Shown here: piece by piece, positions 10,859 to 19,890 of the stretch | Layout: each line of letters begins with the position of its first letter | Numbering within the stretch: the stretch's first letter is position 1 | NCBI RefSeq assembly: GCF_018122625.2 | Contig: NZ_JAGQFT020000011.1 | Location: 1-64,000, forward strand | Length of the DNA: 64,000 nucleotides | Reading direction: 5' to 3' | Source: Coralloluteibacterium stylophorae | GTDB lineage: Bacteria > Pseudomonadota > Gammaproteobacteria > Xanthomonadales > Xanthomonadaceae | Notes under the pieces: generated by a model | The model's database searches: none | What the model was told of the DNA's origin: nothing | Seen by the model: the letters and a program-made list of their open reading frames with translations, nothing else | Translations under genes and position numbers: made by a program

Positions 10859-11925
10859 CCGCCGGCGCGGGAACGAGGACGCTCGCCGCGCGCTGCCTTG
10901 GCGGCTGCGCGTCGGCGCTGCACGCGGGGCGCTGGCTGCCGCTGGTGCTGGTGTTCCTGGCCGCCTGCGGCGAGACGGCGCCGCCGGCCGGCGAACCCGA
11001 CGCCGCGGCGGAGGCGGATGGGCCGATGCCGGAGGTGCCCGCCTATGTGCCCAACCAGCGCAGCGGCACCGTCTCGGTCATCGACACCGCGACCGACCAG
11101 GTCGCGCGGACGCTGGACGGCGACGGCGGCCTCGGCGGGCGCCTGCAGCAGGTCATGATCGGCAGCGGCGGCGACAGGCTCTACGTGGTCGACGCGCAGG
11201 CGCATCGGCTGCACGAGCTCGACGTCGCCAGCGACCGGATCCTGCGCAGCGTCGACATCGGCGAGAACGCGGAAGGCGTCGCCGAGTCGCCCGACGGCAG
11301 GCGCTTCGCCGTCTGCGTGGAAGGGCAGAACGAGGTGATGCTGATCGACCCGGAGACCTTCGAGGTCGGCACCCGCATCCAGACCCGCGGCCGCGCACCC
11401 GAGCACTGCGTGTTCTCGCCCGACGGGCGCTGGCTGCTCACCAGCAACGAGGGCTCCGACGATCTCGACCTGATCGACGTCGAGGCGGCCGAGTCGGTGG
11501 CGGCCATCGCGGTGAGCGGGCATCCGCGCGGCATCGCCTTCAGCGACGACGGCCGCATCGCCTACGTGGCGCAGGAGTCGGCGAACACGGTGGACATCGT
11601 CGACCTCCAGGCGCGCACCAGGACCGCCAGCATCCCTGCCGGCGAGCGCACCGCCGGACTGGTGCTGTCGGAGGACGGCTCGCGCCTGTACGCCTCCAAC
11701 GGCAGCGGCAGCGTCAGCGTCATCGACACCCAGGCACGCGAGGAAGTGGCGCGGATCCAGGTCGGGCAGCGGCCCTGGAACCCGGCGCTGACGCCGGACG
11801 GCGGCAAGCTCTACGTCGCCAACGGGCGCTCCAACTCCGTCAGCGTGATCGACACCGGACGGATGGAGGAGATCCGGCAGATCCCCGTCGGCGAGATGCC
11901 GTGGGGCGTGGTGATCGCGCGCTGA
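10855..11925 (+). CDS. lipoprotein YVTN-type beta-propeller, PQQ-catabolism associated
   Basis: The GTG start overlaps the cytochrome stop (GTGA). The 356-aa product has a signal with a likely lipobox (FLAAC at ~residue 41), then seven or so beta-propeller repeats of the YVTN class (GTVSVIDTATDQVAR, NEVMLIDPETFEV, NTVDIVDLQAR, GSVSVIDTQAREEV, NSVSVIDTGRMEEI). Proteins of this type occur beside PQQ alcohol dehydrogenases, where their task is not established. I infer an outer-membrane or periplasmic scaffold or cofactor-handling role. It is the last clearly coupled gene of the oxidation set. Confidence 0.85.
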   Translation: MTAGAGTRTLAARCLGGCASALHAGRWLPLVLVFLAACGETAPPAGEPDAAAEADGPMPEVPAYVPNQRSGTVSVIDTATDQVARTLDGDGGLGGRLQQVMIGSGGDRLYVVDAQAHRLHELDVASDRILRSVDIGENAEGVAESPDGRRFAVCVEGQNEVMLIDPETFEVGTRIQTRGRAPEHCVFSPDGRWLLTSNEGSDDLDLIDVEAAESVAAIAVSGHPRGIAFSDDGRIAYVAQESANTVDIVDLQARTRTASIPAGERTAGLVLSEDGSRLYASNGSGSVSVIDTQAREEVARIQVGQRPWNPALTPDGGKLYVANGRSNSVSVIDTGRMEEIRQIPVGEMPWGVVIAR

Positions 11926-11951
11926 TCGCGCATCCGCAGGGGAGGGGAAGC

Positions 11952-12626
11952 ATGGACGGCGGCGTCGGCGGCATCCGGAGTCCTGCGTTCCGGCCTCTGC
12001 GGATCGCCCTGGCCGACGACCACGCGGTCGTGCGCAAGGGCTACCGGCGGCTGCTGGAGCTGGAGGACGACATGCAGGTGGTGGCCGAGTTCGGCGACGG
12101 CGACGGCGTCTACGCCTGGCTGCGCGACAACCCGGTCGACGTGCTGGTCCTCGACCTGTCGATGCCCGGGCGCAGCGGGCTCGACGTGCTGCAGCGGCTG
12201 ATGCAGCGGGGCGACGCGGTGCGCGTGCTGGTCTTCACCATGCACGAGAGCGCGGCCCTCGCCGGCCAGGCCCTTGCCCTCGGCGCCTGCGGCTATCTGA
12301 CCAAGAGCAGTGCGCCGGAGGCGCTCACCGACGCGGTGCGCGAGGTCGCCCGCGGTCGCCGCGTGGTCGCCGCCGGACTCGACCGCGATCCCGCCACGGG
12401 GCAGGCGCCGCACCGGCAGCTGTCGCCGCGCGAGTTCGAGGTCTTCCTGCTGCTGGCCGAGGGCGACGCCGTCGAACGCATCGCGCGCACGCTGCGGCTG
12501 AGCGAGAAGACCGTCGCCAACTACCAGACCACGATCCGGCAGAAGACCGGCCTGGGCAGCGCGCTGGAGATGTACCGCTACGCGCTTGCGCACGGCCTGG
12601 TGGAGGCGCCGCTGCTGCGCGCCTGA
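11952..12626 (+). CDS. NarL/FixJ (LuxR-type) response regulator
   Basis: The 224-aa protein has an N-terminal receiver (acidic pair ADDH; phosphoacceptor D68 in LVLDLSMPG; KSS as the conserved lysine region) and a C-terminal LuxR helix-turn-helix (LSPREFEVFLLLAEG, RLSEKTVANYQTTIRQKTG). The ATG at 11952 was chosen over an upstream in-frame ATG because GGAGGGGAAG sits directly before it. It begins 26 bases after the beta-propeller gene and runs towards a histidine kinase on the other strand, 21 bases away, its probable partner. Regulators of this class control PQQ alcohol-dehydrogenase genes in other proteobacteria, so control of this cluster is a fair inference. Confidence 0.92.
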   Translation: MDGGVGGIRSPAFRPLRIALADDHAVVRKGYRRLLELEDDMQVVAEFGDGDGVYAWLRDNPVDVLVLDLSMPGRSGLDVLQRLMQRGDAVRVLVFTMHESAALAGQALALGACGYLTKSSAPEALTDAVREVARGRRVVAAGLDRDPATGQAPHRQLSPREFEVFLLLAEGDAVERIARTLRLSEKTVANYQTTIRQKTGLGSALEMYRYALAHGLVEAPLLRA

Positions 12627-12647
12627 GCGGCCCGCGCGGCCGCGCGA

Positions 12648-14024
12648 TCAGCCGGCGGCCGACGCCCGCGGCCGTGCGAAGCGGGCGCGGATCCGCAGCC
12701 CCGGGCGGGTGGCGCCGGGCCGGGCCGGCTCGAAGACGATCTCGCCGCCGTGCGCCCAGACCCGCTCGCGCATGCCGGCCAGGCCGTTGCCCTCGCCCGA
12801 TTCCGTCGCCGGCGTGGCGAGGCCGACGCCGTCGTCGCTGGCCTCCCAGTGCAGCGCGCCGGCCGCGTCGCGACACAGGCGCACGCGCACTTCCCCGGCG
12901 CGGGCGTGGCGCGCGGCGTTGGTCAGCGCCTCCTGGCTGATCCGGTACAGCGCCAGCGCCAGCGGTTGCGGTGGGTCCTCGTCGAGTTCGAAGGCGAGGC
13001 GCACGCGCAGGTCGAGCCCGGGCCGCGCCTGCCAGCCGGCGACCAGGGCCTCGAGCATGCGCCGCAGCGGGACGGCGTCGCCGTCGCCCTGCGCCGGCGG
13101 CCGCAGACGCTGCAGCAGGTTGCGCACGTCGAGGCTGGCGCGCTCGCAGTGGCTGCGCAGCTCCTCGGCGACGGCGGACAGGTCCGGCCGGTCGCGGACC
13201 TGGCGCGCCAGCCACGCCGCATCGGCGCGCATCGCGGTCAGGACCTGGCCGAACTCGTCGTGCAGCTCGCGGGCGATGTGCGCGCGTTCGTCCTCCTGCA
13301 GGGTGAGCAGGCGCGCGCTGAGCACGCGTCGCGCCTCCTGCGCGTCGGCCAGTTCGTCGGCGAGGTGGTTGAGCGCACCGGCGACCGCGTTGAGCTCGTC
13401 GCTGCGGCCCAGCGGGGCGCGGCGCCGATAGTCCTGGTGCCGGTAGCCGTCGATGGCGTGGAGGATGCCGCGCAGCGGCGCCAGGACCTGGCGCAGGGTC
13501 AGGTAGCCGGCCAGCAGCACCAGTGCGCCGAACAGCACCAGGACTCCGAACATCTCGAGCAGGCCGGCCAGCGCCTCGCGCTGCTCGCTGCTGGGGTCGA
13601 CCTGCATGGCGACCTCGAAGCGGCGGCCGTCGCGCGTACGCAGGTCCCAGTGCGTCGCGGCCGCGGCGGGCGCCGGCAGGGCGGCGGCGAAGCGCGGCAG
13701 CAGCCAGTCCTCGAGCCGGGACGCGGGTGGCGGCGGATTCGCGGCCAGCTCGCGCCCGCCGGCCTCGCGGATCCGCACCCGCAGGTGGCGCAGGTGGCCG
13801 TCGCGCAGTGTGTCCTCGAGTGCGCGCAGGCGCTGCGACACCGCGTCCGGCGGGGCATCCTGCAGCGCGCCCAGCGCATCGAGCAGCAGGCCGATCTGGC
13901 GTGCGGCGCGGGTCTCGTCCTCGACGTCGCCGTGCGCCTGCCAGGTGGCGAGCGCCACCGCCGCGACCAGCACCACCGACGACAGCGCCGCGATGCGCAG
14001 CGACAGCAGACGCGACATCCGCAT
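12648..14024 (-). CDS. sensor histidine kinase (HisKA_3 / NarX-DegS type)
   Basis: The 458-aa protein has two membrane segments (residues ~8-28 and ~170-192) around a ~140-residue periplasmic sensor region, then a HAMP-like linker. The dimerisation domain EDERAHIARELHDEFGQ has phosphoacceptor H255. The HATPase_c domain shows ISQEALTNAARHA (N box), DDGVGL and GNGLAGMRERV (G boxes). This kinase class partners LuxR-type regulators, and one ends 21 bases away in convergent orientation. The start MRMSRLLSL is the best match to a membrane anchor; an ATG ten codons upstream is possible. The sensed signal is unknown; metal, alcohol or envelope state are all possible. Confidence 0.9.
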   Translation of the reverse strand: MRMSRLLSLRIAALSSVVLVAAVALATWQAHGDVEDETRAARQIGLLLDALGALQDAPPDAVSQRLRALEDTLRDGHLRHLRVRIREAGGRELAANPPPPASRLEDWLLPRFAAALPAPAAAATHWDLRTRDGRRFEVAMQVDPSSEQREALAGLLEMFGVLVLFGALVLLAGYLTLRQVLAPLRGILHAIDGYRHQDYRRRAPLGRSDELNAVAGALNHLADELADAQEARRVLSARLLTLQEDERAHIARELHDEFGQVLTAMRADAAWLARQVRDRPDLSAVAEELRSHCERASLDVRNLLQRLRPPAQGDGDAVPLRRMLEALVAGWQARPGLDLRVRLAFELDEDPPQPLALALYRISQEALTNAARHARAGEVRVRLCRDAAGALHWEASDDGVGLATPATESGEGNGLAGMRERVWAHGGEIVFEPARPGATRPGLRIRARFARPRASAAG

Positions 14025-14082
14025 GGGCAATCCGGCCGGTGGAAACCGCGGCATGGTAGCGCCGCAGTCGCGCCGCGACGTC

Positions 14083-14095
14083 GGGAATTTCTCCC
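14083..14095. promoter_or_regulatory. short dyad GGGA-N5-TCCC between kinase and TonB receptor genes
   Basis: The 132-bp divergent gap between the kinase and the receptor contains GGGAATTTCTCCC, a small inverted repeat in an AT-richer patch than its surroundings. It could be an operator or part of a promoter serving either gene. No matching copy was found before adhC or xoxF, so a shared regulon is not supported. Confidence 0.2.
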
Positions 14096-14156
14096 ATAGG
14101 AGCGGTGCCGCGGCGGCGCCTACCGTGTGTGCATCGCCACCGATGGATGCCCGGCC

Positions 14157-16580
14157 ATGCGCATGTGCGGCACGTCTGCTTCCCGTCGTCCCCAGGTACT
14201 GGCACGTGCGGTGCGCCTGGCACTGCTCGCCGTCGTCGCGCCCGCCGGCGCGCAGTCGGTGATGGGGGCCGACGACGACCAGGTCACCTGGCTCGACCGT
14301 GTGGAGGTCACCGCCACGCCGCTGGCCGGCAGCACGGTCGACGCCGACCATCTGCCCTACACCGTGCAGACGGCGACCGCCGGGGACATCGCGGCGGCGC
14401 AGACGGCGAACCTCACCGACTTCCTGACCCGCCGGCTCGCCGGCGTCAACGGCAACGAGGTGCAGGGCAGTCCGTTCCAGACCGACATCACCTTCCGCGG
14501 CTTCCGCGCCTCCGCACTTCCCGGCGCGCCGCAGGGCGTGTCGGTGTTCCTCGACGGCGTGAGGCTCAACGAGCCCTTCGCCGACATCGTCAGCTGGGAC
14601 ATGATCCCGGAGGCGGCGGTCGCATCGCTCGCGCTGATGCCCGGCTCCAACCCGCTGTACGGCGCCAACACGCTCGGCGGCGCGCTGGTGTTCCGCACGA
14701 AGTCCGGCCTCACCGATCCCGGCGTGTCCGGCGACATCCAGTACGGCAGCGACGAGCGCAAACGGATCGACGCGGCCTGGGGCTGGGCCGGCGCCGACGG
14801 GACCCATGCCTTCGCCGCGACCACGCTGTTCGACGAGGACGGCTGGCGCGACCTGTCGGAGGGGCGCCTGGGCAACGTCTTCCTCAAGGCCGGCCGCGAG
14901 GGCGAGGCCACCGACTGGGATGTCTCGGTCCTGCATGGCCGCAGCCGGCTGATCGGCAACGGCCTGCTGCCGAGCTGGCGCTACACCGAGGAGGGCCTGG
15001 AGGAGGGCCTGTACGAGGACGATCGCCGCGCGGTCTACAGCTCGCCCGACCTGACCCGCAACCGCAACACGATGGTGACCGCGCGCCTGCAGCACCGCCT
15101 CGACGCGCGCAATGCGCTGAACCTGCTCGCCTACACCCGGCGCGGGACCCGCGACACCGTCAACGGCGACGCCAGCGAGGAGTACGAGGAGTACGTCGAG
15201 GAGTGCGAGGACGGCTTCGACGCAGGCGGCCTGCCGCTCGGCGACGACTGCGACTTCACCGCGGCCGAGGCTGCGGCGCTGCTGCCGGCGGTGTTCAACA
15301 CCACGCGGATGGAACAGCGCGCGCACGGGCTCGCGCTGAACCTCGACCAGGCGCTGGGAGCGCACCGGCTGACCTGGGGCGCGAGCTGGGACCGCAGCCG
15401 GGTCGACTATGCGCAGTTCGAGCAGCCGGGCGACTTCACCGCCGAGCGCGAGGTGATCGCGGTGCCGGGCGAGGAGCGCGAGTTCTTCTCCGGCGTCGAC
15501 GGCGAGAGCGAAGCCGTCGGCGTCTTCGTCAGCGACCTGTGGACGCTGACGGCCGACACCTGGCTCGACGTCTCGCTGCGCTGGAACCGGGCCGAGGTGG
15601 AGAACACGCTGTCGACCGCCGAGGACGGAGAGCGTCCGCGCGAGGCCTTCACCTACACCAAGCTCAATCCTTCCCTGGGCATCACCCACCGCCTCGACGA
15701 CGGCCTCAGCGTGTTCGCCAACGCCTCGCAGAACACGCGCGCGCCGACCGCCATCGAACTCGGCTGCGCCGATCCGGAGGAGCCGTGCCGGCTGCCGACC
15801 GGGCTGCAGGCCGATCCGTTCCTCGAGCAGATCGTCTCGCGCACCTACGAGGTCGGCGCGCGCTGGACGCCGACGCCGGAGCAGGCGCTGTCGGTGTCGG
15901 TCTACCGCGCCGACAACCGCGACGACATCCTGTTTCTGCGCGCGCCGAACTCGCAGCAGGGCTACTTCGACAACGTCGAACGCACCCGCAACCAAGGCGT
16001 CGACCTGCAATACCTGCAGCGCTTCGACGCGGTCACCCTGTGGGCGGGCTACAGCTATCTGGAGGCGACCTACGAAACCGGGGGCGAGCTTCTCTCGGGC
16101 GAGCGCATCATCGAACTCGAGCCGGGCATGCGCATCGCCGGCCTGCCCGAGCACACCTTCAAGCTTGGCCTGGACTGGCAGGCGACGCCGGCGCTCCTGC
16201 TGGGCGCCGACCTGCAGGTGGTCTCCGACCGCGTCGCCACCGGCAACGAGGACGGCCTGGTCGCCAATCCGGGCGGCGACGACGATGACGACGAGGGCGA
16301 AGCGGACCTGGACGACCTGCGCCACGATCTCGCCACCGCCGGCTATGGGCTTCTCAACCTGCGCGCGGAGTGGGCGATCGACGAGCGCCTGTCGCTGTAC
16401 GCGCGGGTCAACAACGTGCTCGACAAGCGCTACGAGACCTACGCCGCGGTCGCCGAGGACCTGTTCCCGGGCGGCGAACTGGTGGCGCCCCACGTCGAAC
16501 CGGCGGAGGAAGGGCCCTCGCGTTTCGTCGCGCCGGGGGCGCCGCGGACATGGCAGGTGGGCCTGCGCTTCGACTTCTGA
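14157..16580 (+). CDS. TonB-dependent outer-membrane receptor with acidic loops, candidate lanthanide/metallophore receptor
   Basis: The 807-aa protein has a signal peptide (LALLAVVAPAGAQS), a TonB-box-like stretch and plug (DRVEVTATP, FQTDITFRGFRAS, VFLDGVRLNEPF, NPLYGANTLGGAL), then a long beta-barrel ending in VGLRFDF with the terminal phenylalanine typical of such barrels. Two strongly acidic segments stand out. Residues ~340-367 have clustered Glu/Asp and two cysteines (C350, C365). Residues 708-720 have five consecutive Asp and further Asp/Glu. Both fall where extracellular loops are expected. Next to a XoxF cluster this suggests uptake of lanthanide or its chelator, as shown for other receptors in methylotrophs. 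Iron-siderophore, vitamin or alcohol-related uptake remain possible. Confidence 0.88.
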   Translation: MRMCGTSASRRPQVLARAVRLALLAVVAPAGAQSVMGADDDQVTWLDRVEVTATPLAGSTVDADHLPYTVQTATAGDIAAAQTANLTDFLTRRLAGVNGNEVQGSPFQTDITFRGFRASALPGAPQGVSVFLDGVRLNEPFADIVSWDMIPEAAVASLALMPGSNPLYGANTLGGALVFRTKSGLTDPGVSGDIQYGSDERKRIDAAWGWAGADGTHAFAATTLFDEDGWRDLSEGRLGNVFLKAGREGEATDWDVSVLHGRSRLIGNGLLPSWRYTEEGLEEGLYEDDRRAVYSSPDLTRNRNTMVTARLQHRLDARNALNLLAYTRRGTRDTVNGDASEEYEEYVEECEDGFDAGGLPLGDDCDFTAAEAAALLPAVFNTTRMEQRAHGLALNLDQALGAHRLTWGASWDRSRVDYAQFEQPGDFTAEREVIAVPGEEREFFSGVDGESEAVGVFVSDLWTLTADTWLDVSLRWNRAEVENTLSTAEDGERPREAFTYTKLNPSLGITHRLDDGLSVFANASQNTRAPTAIELGCADPEEPCRLPTGLQADPFLEQIVSRTYEVGARWTPTPEQALSVSVYRADNRDDILFLRAPNSQQGYFDNVERTRNQGVDLQYLQRFDAVTLWAGYSYLEATYETGGELLSGERIIELEPGMRIAGLPEHTFKLGLDWQATPALLLGADLQVVSDRVATGNEDGLVANPGGDDDDDEGEADLDDLRHDLATAGYGLLNLRAEWAIDERLSLYARVNNVLDKRYETYAAVAEDLFPGGELVAPHVEPAEEGPSRFVAPGAPRTWQVGLRFDF

Positions 16581-16712
16581 CCTTCTCCCTCGCCCGCGTC
16601 CGCCGCAGGACGCGGCGCCGCGGGCCTTCGCGGTGGCGCCGGCCCGTGGCGGATCCGGCGCGTCGCGCTTGCGGTCGGCGGCGCCAGGCGGCGTCGCCGG
16701 CCGTTCTTTGTC

Positions 16713-17264
16713 TCAGGGTTCTTCGTGCCGCAGCGCGCGCGGCAGGATGCGCTCGACCACGCGGTTGCGCGCGAGGAGGTGCTTGATCGCGCCGAGCACG
16801 TGCAGCGCGATCAGGCCGACGAAGACGTTGGACGCGACCACGTGGACCGCGTTGAACAGGTCGTAGACCGCGGGCAGGTCGGGACCCCAGGCCGGCAGGC
16901 GCGTGCCGAAGAAGTTGATGCCCCACTTCGAGAAGTTCGAGGCGACGTAGCCGCTCAGCGGAACCAGCACCAGGAACACGTACATCAGCATGTGCGCCAG
17001 GTGCGCGGCGCGCCGCTCCCAGCGTGCCAGGCTGCCCGGCAGGTCCGGCGGATGCCGCCGCAGGCGCGCGCCGACCAGGAGCGCGATCAGCGCCATCGCG
17101 ATCAGCCCGATCGACTTGTGGAAGTTGTAGTGCACGCTGACCGGCGGCGTGCCCTTCTCCAGACCGACCATGTACCAGCCGGTCCCGATCAGCACGAAGA
17201 TCGCCAGCGCGAGCAGCCAGTGCAGGATCACGATGGAAGTGGCGTAGCCGGGGGTCCGGGGCAT
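16713..17264 (-). CDS. cytochrome b561 family membrane protein
   Basis: The 183-aa protein has four membrane helices and histidines in the usual places for two b haems (ILHW, HYNFHKSIG, HLAHMLMY, and the last-helix ALHVLGAIKH). Such proteins move electrons between quinol and periplasmic acceptors, including protection against superoxide. The start MPRTPGYATS was chosen because it places the first helix close to the N-terminus; a longer N-terminus would be non-hydrophobic and atypical. It converges with the TonB receptor gene and diverges from trpE. Functional linkage to the PQQ cluster is uncertain. Confidence 0.88.
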   Translation of the reverse strand: MPRTPGYATSIVILHWLLALAIFVLIGTGWYMVGLEKGTPPVSVHYNFHKSIGLIAMALIALLVGARLRRHPPDLPGSLARWERRAAHLAHMLMYVFLVLVPLSGYVASNFSKWGINFFGTRLPAWGPDLPAVYDLFNAVHVVASNVFVGLIALHVLGAIKHLLARNRVVERILPRALRHEEP

Positions 17265-17426
17265 GCGTGCTACCAGTGCGGGTGGGACGACATTCTCGGG
17301 CCGGTGCGGCGTCGGCTCGATGCCACCTTCGTCGCAGCCCGGCACGCAGCCTCGCATGGGCGACGCGCACGGTCATGCTGCGCCGCCCGCTGTCATACTC
17401 GGCGTTTTGCCCCACGCGGTCCCGCC

Positions 17427-18902
17427 GTGATCGACGCCACCGAATTCGCCCGCCTCGCCGCCGCCGGCCACGACCGCATCCCGGTCGTGCGCGAGGTGCC
17501 GTCCGACCTCGACACGCCGCTGTCGGTCTATCTCAAGCTCGCCGACGGGCCGGACACCTACCTGTTCGAGTCGGTCGAGGGCGGCGAGCGCTGGGGGCGC
17601 TGGTCGATCATCGGCCTGCCGGCGCGGCGCCGCTACGAGTTCCGCGACCACACCCTCACCGTGCGCGAGTTCGGCGAGGTGGTGGAATCCCGCGAGCTCG
17701 CCGATCCCTATGCCGAGGTCGAGCGCCTGCGCACGCAGTACTCGGTCGCGCAGCTGCCGGGCCTGCCGGCCTTCAGCGGCGGCCTGGTCGGCTACTTCGG
17801 CTTCGAGACGATCGGCTGGATCGAGCCGCGCCTGCGCGAGCCGGTCGCGCCCGATGCGCTGGGCACGCCCGACGCGGTGCTGCTGGAGAGCGGGGAGGTC
17901 GCCGTGTTCGACAACCTCAAGGGCCGGCTGTACCTGATCGTGCACGCCGATCCCGCGCAGTCGCAGGCCTGGGCGATGGCGCAGCGCCGCCTCGACGCGC
18001 TGGTGCACCGCCTGCGCCAGGGCGGCGCCGGCTATCCCGACGTGCTCGATCCCAGCGTGCTCGACGAGGGCGACTTCGTCTCCGGCTTCACCCGCTCGGG
18101 CTTCATCGCGGCGGTGGAGAAGGCCAAGGACTACATCCGCGCCGGCGACGTGTTCCAGGTGGTGCTGAGCCAGCGCCTGTCGGTGCCGTTCCGCGCGCGC
18201 CCGGTCGACGTCTACCGCGCACTGCGCGCGCTCAATCCCTCGCCCTACATGTACTTCCTCGACTTCGGCGGCACCCAGGTGGTGGGTTCCTCGCCGGAGA
18301 TCCTGGTGCGCCTGCAGGACGGCCGGGTCACGGTGCGGCCGATCGCCGGCACCCGTCCGCGCGGCGACACGCCGGCGCGCGACGCCGAGCTCGAGGCCGA
18401 GCTGCTGGCCGATCCCAAGGAGCGCGCCGAGCACCTGATGCTGATCGACCTCGGCCGCAACGACGTCGGCCGGGTGGCGCAGGCGGGCACGGTGGAGGTC
18501 GGCGAGCAGTTCGTGATCGAGCGCTACAGCCACGTCATGCACATCGTCAGCGAGGTGCAGGGCCGCCTGCGCGACGGCCTCGGCTATGCCGAGGTGCTGC
18601 GCGCGGCGTTCCCCGCCGGCACGGTCAGCGGCGCGCCGAAGATCCGCGCGCTGGAGATCATCCGCGAGCTCGAGCCGATCCGCCGCAACATCTACGCCGG
18701 CGCCATCGGCTACCTCGGCTGGCACGGCGACGCCGACACCGCCATCGCCATCCGCACCGCGGTGATCCACGACGGCCGTCTGCACGTGCAGGCCGGCGCC
18801 GGCATCGTCTACGACTCCGACCCGGAGAAGGAATGGGACGAGACCATGAACAAGGGCCGCGCCCTGTTCCGCGCGGTGGCGCAGGCGGCGGCGGGGCTCT
18901 AG
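17427..18902 (+). CDS. trpE: anthranilate synthase component I
   Basis: TrpE makes anthranilate from chorismate, the first step of tryptophan synthesis, with ammonia supplied by TrpG. The 491-aa length is normal. The N-terminal region includes LPARRRYEF and the C-terminal chorismate-binding domain shows GDVFQVVLSQRLSV, PIAGTRPRG, LIDLGRNDVGRV, FPAGTVSGAPK and QAGAGIVYDS. The GTG start (MIDATEFARL) fits the family N-terminus. trpG is not within the next genes here. No leader peptide or attenuator was evident in the 162 bases upstream. Confidence 0.96.
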   Translation: MIDATEFARLAAAGHDRIPVVREVPSDLDTPLSVYLKLADGPDTYLFESVEGGERWGRWSIIGLPARRRYEFRDHTLTVREFGEVVESRELADPYAEVERLRTQYSVAQLPGLPAFSGGLVGYFGFETIGWIEPRLREPVAPDALGTPDAVLLESGEVAVFDNLKGRLYLIVHADPAQSQAWAMAQRRLDALVHRLRQGGAGYPDVLDPSVLDEGDFVSGFTRSGFIAAVEKAKDYIRAGDVFQVVLSQRLSVPFRARPVDVYRALRALNPSPYMYFLDFGGTQVVGSSPEILVRLQDGRVTVRPIAGTRPRGDTPARDAELEAELLADPKERAEHLMLIDLGRNDVGRVAQAGTVEVGEQFVIERYSHVMHIVSEVQGRLRDGLGYAEVLRAAFPAGTVSGAPKIRALEIIRELEPIRRNIYAGAIGYLGWHGDADTAIAIRTAVIHDGRLHVQAGAGIVYDSDPEKEWDETMNKGRALFRAVAQAAAGL

Positions 18903-18914
18903 GGTCTGACCGTG

Positions 18915-18933
18915 GCGCGGCGGGGTGCCGCGC
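18915..18933. terminator. hairpin between convergent trpE and tfoX-like genes
   Basis: GCGCGGC (18915-18921) and GCCGCGC (18927-18933) form a 7-bp stem with a GGGGT loop, exactly in the 31-bp convergent gap. There is no T-tract, so it would be at best a weak or factor-assisted terminator. Confidence 0.3.
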
Positions 18934-19290
18934 TCAGTCCTCGCGCGCGTCCGCCGCCGGCGCGTCCTCCGCGCCTTCGACGATCCGCGCCTCGCCGAGC
19001 GGGGTGGCGAAGACGGCCTGGCGCCGCGGCAGCGGAAGCTCGGCGGCGCCGGCCTCGGCCTCGGCGACCAGCTGTTCGCGGCGCGCGACCGGCACGTCCT
19101 GCCAGTGGCAGTCGAGCAGGGCGCCCTCGAGCGCGTAGAGCAGGTTGAGGCCGGGGCGGAAGCCGGCGCGCCGGCACTTCAGCCAGGCGCCGACCACGCC
19201 GGTCTCGCGCAGGTCGTCGAGCGAGCGCACGCCGACCTGGCGCAGCCAGGCCGCCGACTTCGGCCCGACGTTGCGCAGCTTGACGCTCAC
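18934..19290 (-). CDS. TfoX C-terminal domain protein
   Basis: The 118-aa protein starts with KLRNVGPKSAAWLRQVGVRS, the helix-hairpin-helix-like signature of the TfoX C-terminal domain, followed by ALEGALLDCHWQDV. Full TfoX/Sxy proteins regulate competence but carry an additional N-terminal domain missing here. Stand-alone versions are common and have no established role. The GTG start overlaps the stop of the upstream reductase gene (GTGA), indicating coupled translation. The last ~35 residues are charged and low in complexity (EGAEDAPAADARED). Confidence 0.8.
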   Translation of the reverse strand: MSVKLRNVGPKSAAWLRQVGVRSLDDLRETGVVGAWLKCRRAGFRPGLNLLYALEGALLDCHWQDVPVARREQLVAEAEAGAAELPLPRRQAVFATPLGEARIVEGAEDAPAADARED

Positions 19291-19787
19291 GCCAGCGACT
19301 CGACGAAAACCTGCGCGAGGCGCTCGAGACCGGCCTGGTCGTCGGCGTCGAAGCGGCCGGGCACGGGGCTGTCGAGGTCGAGCACGCCGACGAGTTCGTC
19401 GCCGCGGTACAGCGGCACCACCACCTCCGAGCGCGAGGCGGCGTCGCAGGCGATGTGGCCGGGGAACGCGTGCACGTCGGCCACGCGCTGGGTCTCGCGC
19501 GTCGACGCCGCCGCGCCGCACACGCCCTTGTCGAGCGGGATGCGCACGCAGGCCGGCTTGCCCTGGAAGGGGCCGACCACGAGTTCGGTGCCGTCAAAGA
19601 AGTAGAAGCCGGCCCAGTTGAGGTCGGGCAGGGCGTGGTAGATCAGCGCCGACAGGTTGGCCGCGTTGGCGACGCGGTCGCGCTCGCCGTGGAGCAGGGC
19701 CTGGGCCTGCTCGGCGAGCTGGGCGTACTGCTCGGTCTTGTCGCCGGACAGGTCGGTGGCGGTGAACATCGCGGCGTCCGCTGGCAT
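19287..19787 (-). CDS. msrC: free methionine-(R)-sulfoxide reductase (GAF domain)
   Basis: This cytoplasmic enzyme reduces free methionine-R-sulfoxide. The 166-aa GAF protein has the three family cysteines at 80 (KPACVRI), 90 (GVCGAA) and 114 (HIACDAASRSE), and the aromatic NWAGFYFF pocket segment. The length matches the family. A second in-frame ATG six codons in is an equally plausible start. Coupled to the TfoX C-terminal-domain gene; divergent from bioD. Confidence 0.92.
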   Translation of the reverse strand: MPADAAMFTATDLSGDKTEQYAQLAEQAQALLHGERDRVANAANLSALIYHALPDLNWAGFYFFDGTELVVGPFQGKPACVRIPLDKGVCGAAASTRETQRVADVHAFPGHIACDAASRSEVVVPLYRGDELVGVLDLDSPVPGRFDADDQAGLERLAQVFVESLA

Positions 19788-19890
19788 GGAGGGGCGCCGA
19801 GTCTAGCAGCGCGCCTCGGCGGCCTCCGCGGCGGTGCCGGGCGTGCGCGGCGCGAGCGCTAGACTGGCGCGCCCCCGATCCTGCGCCGCC

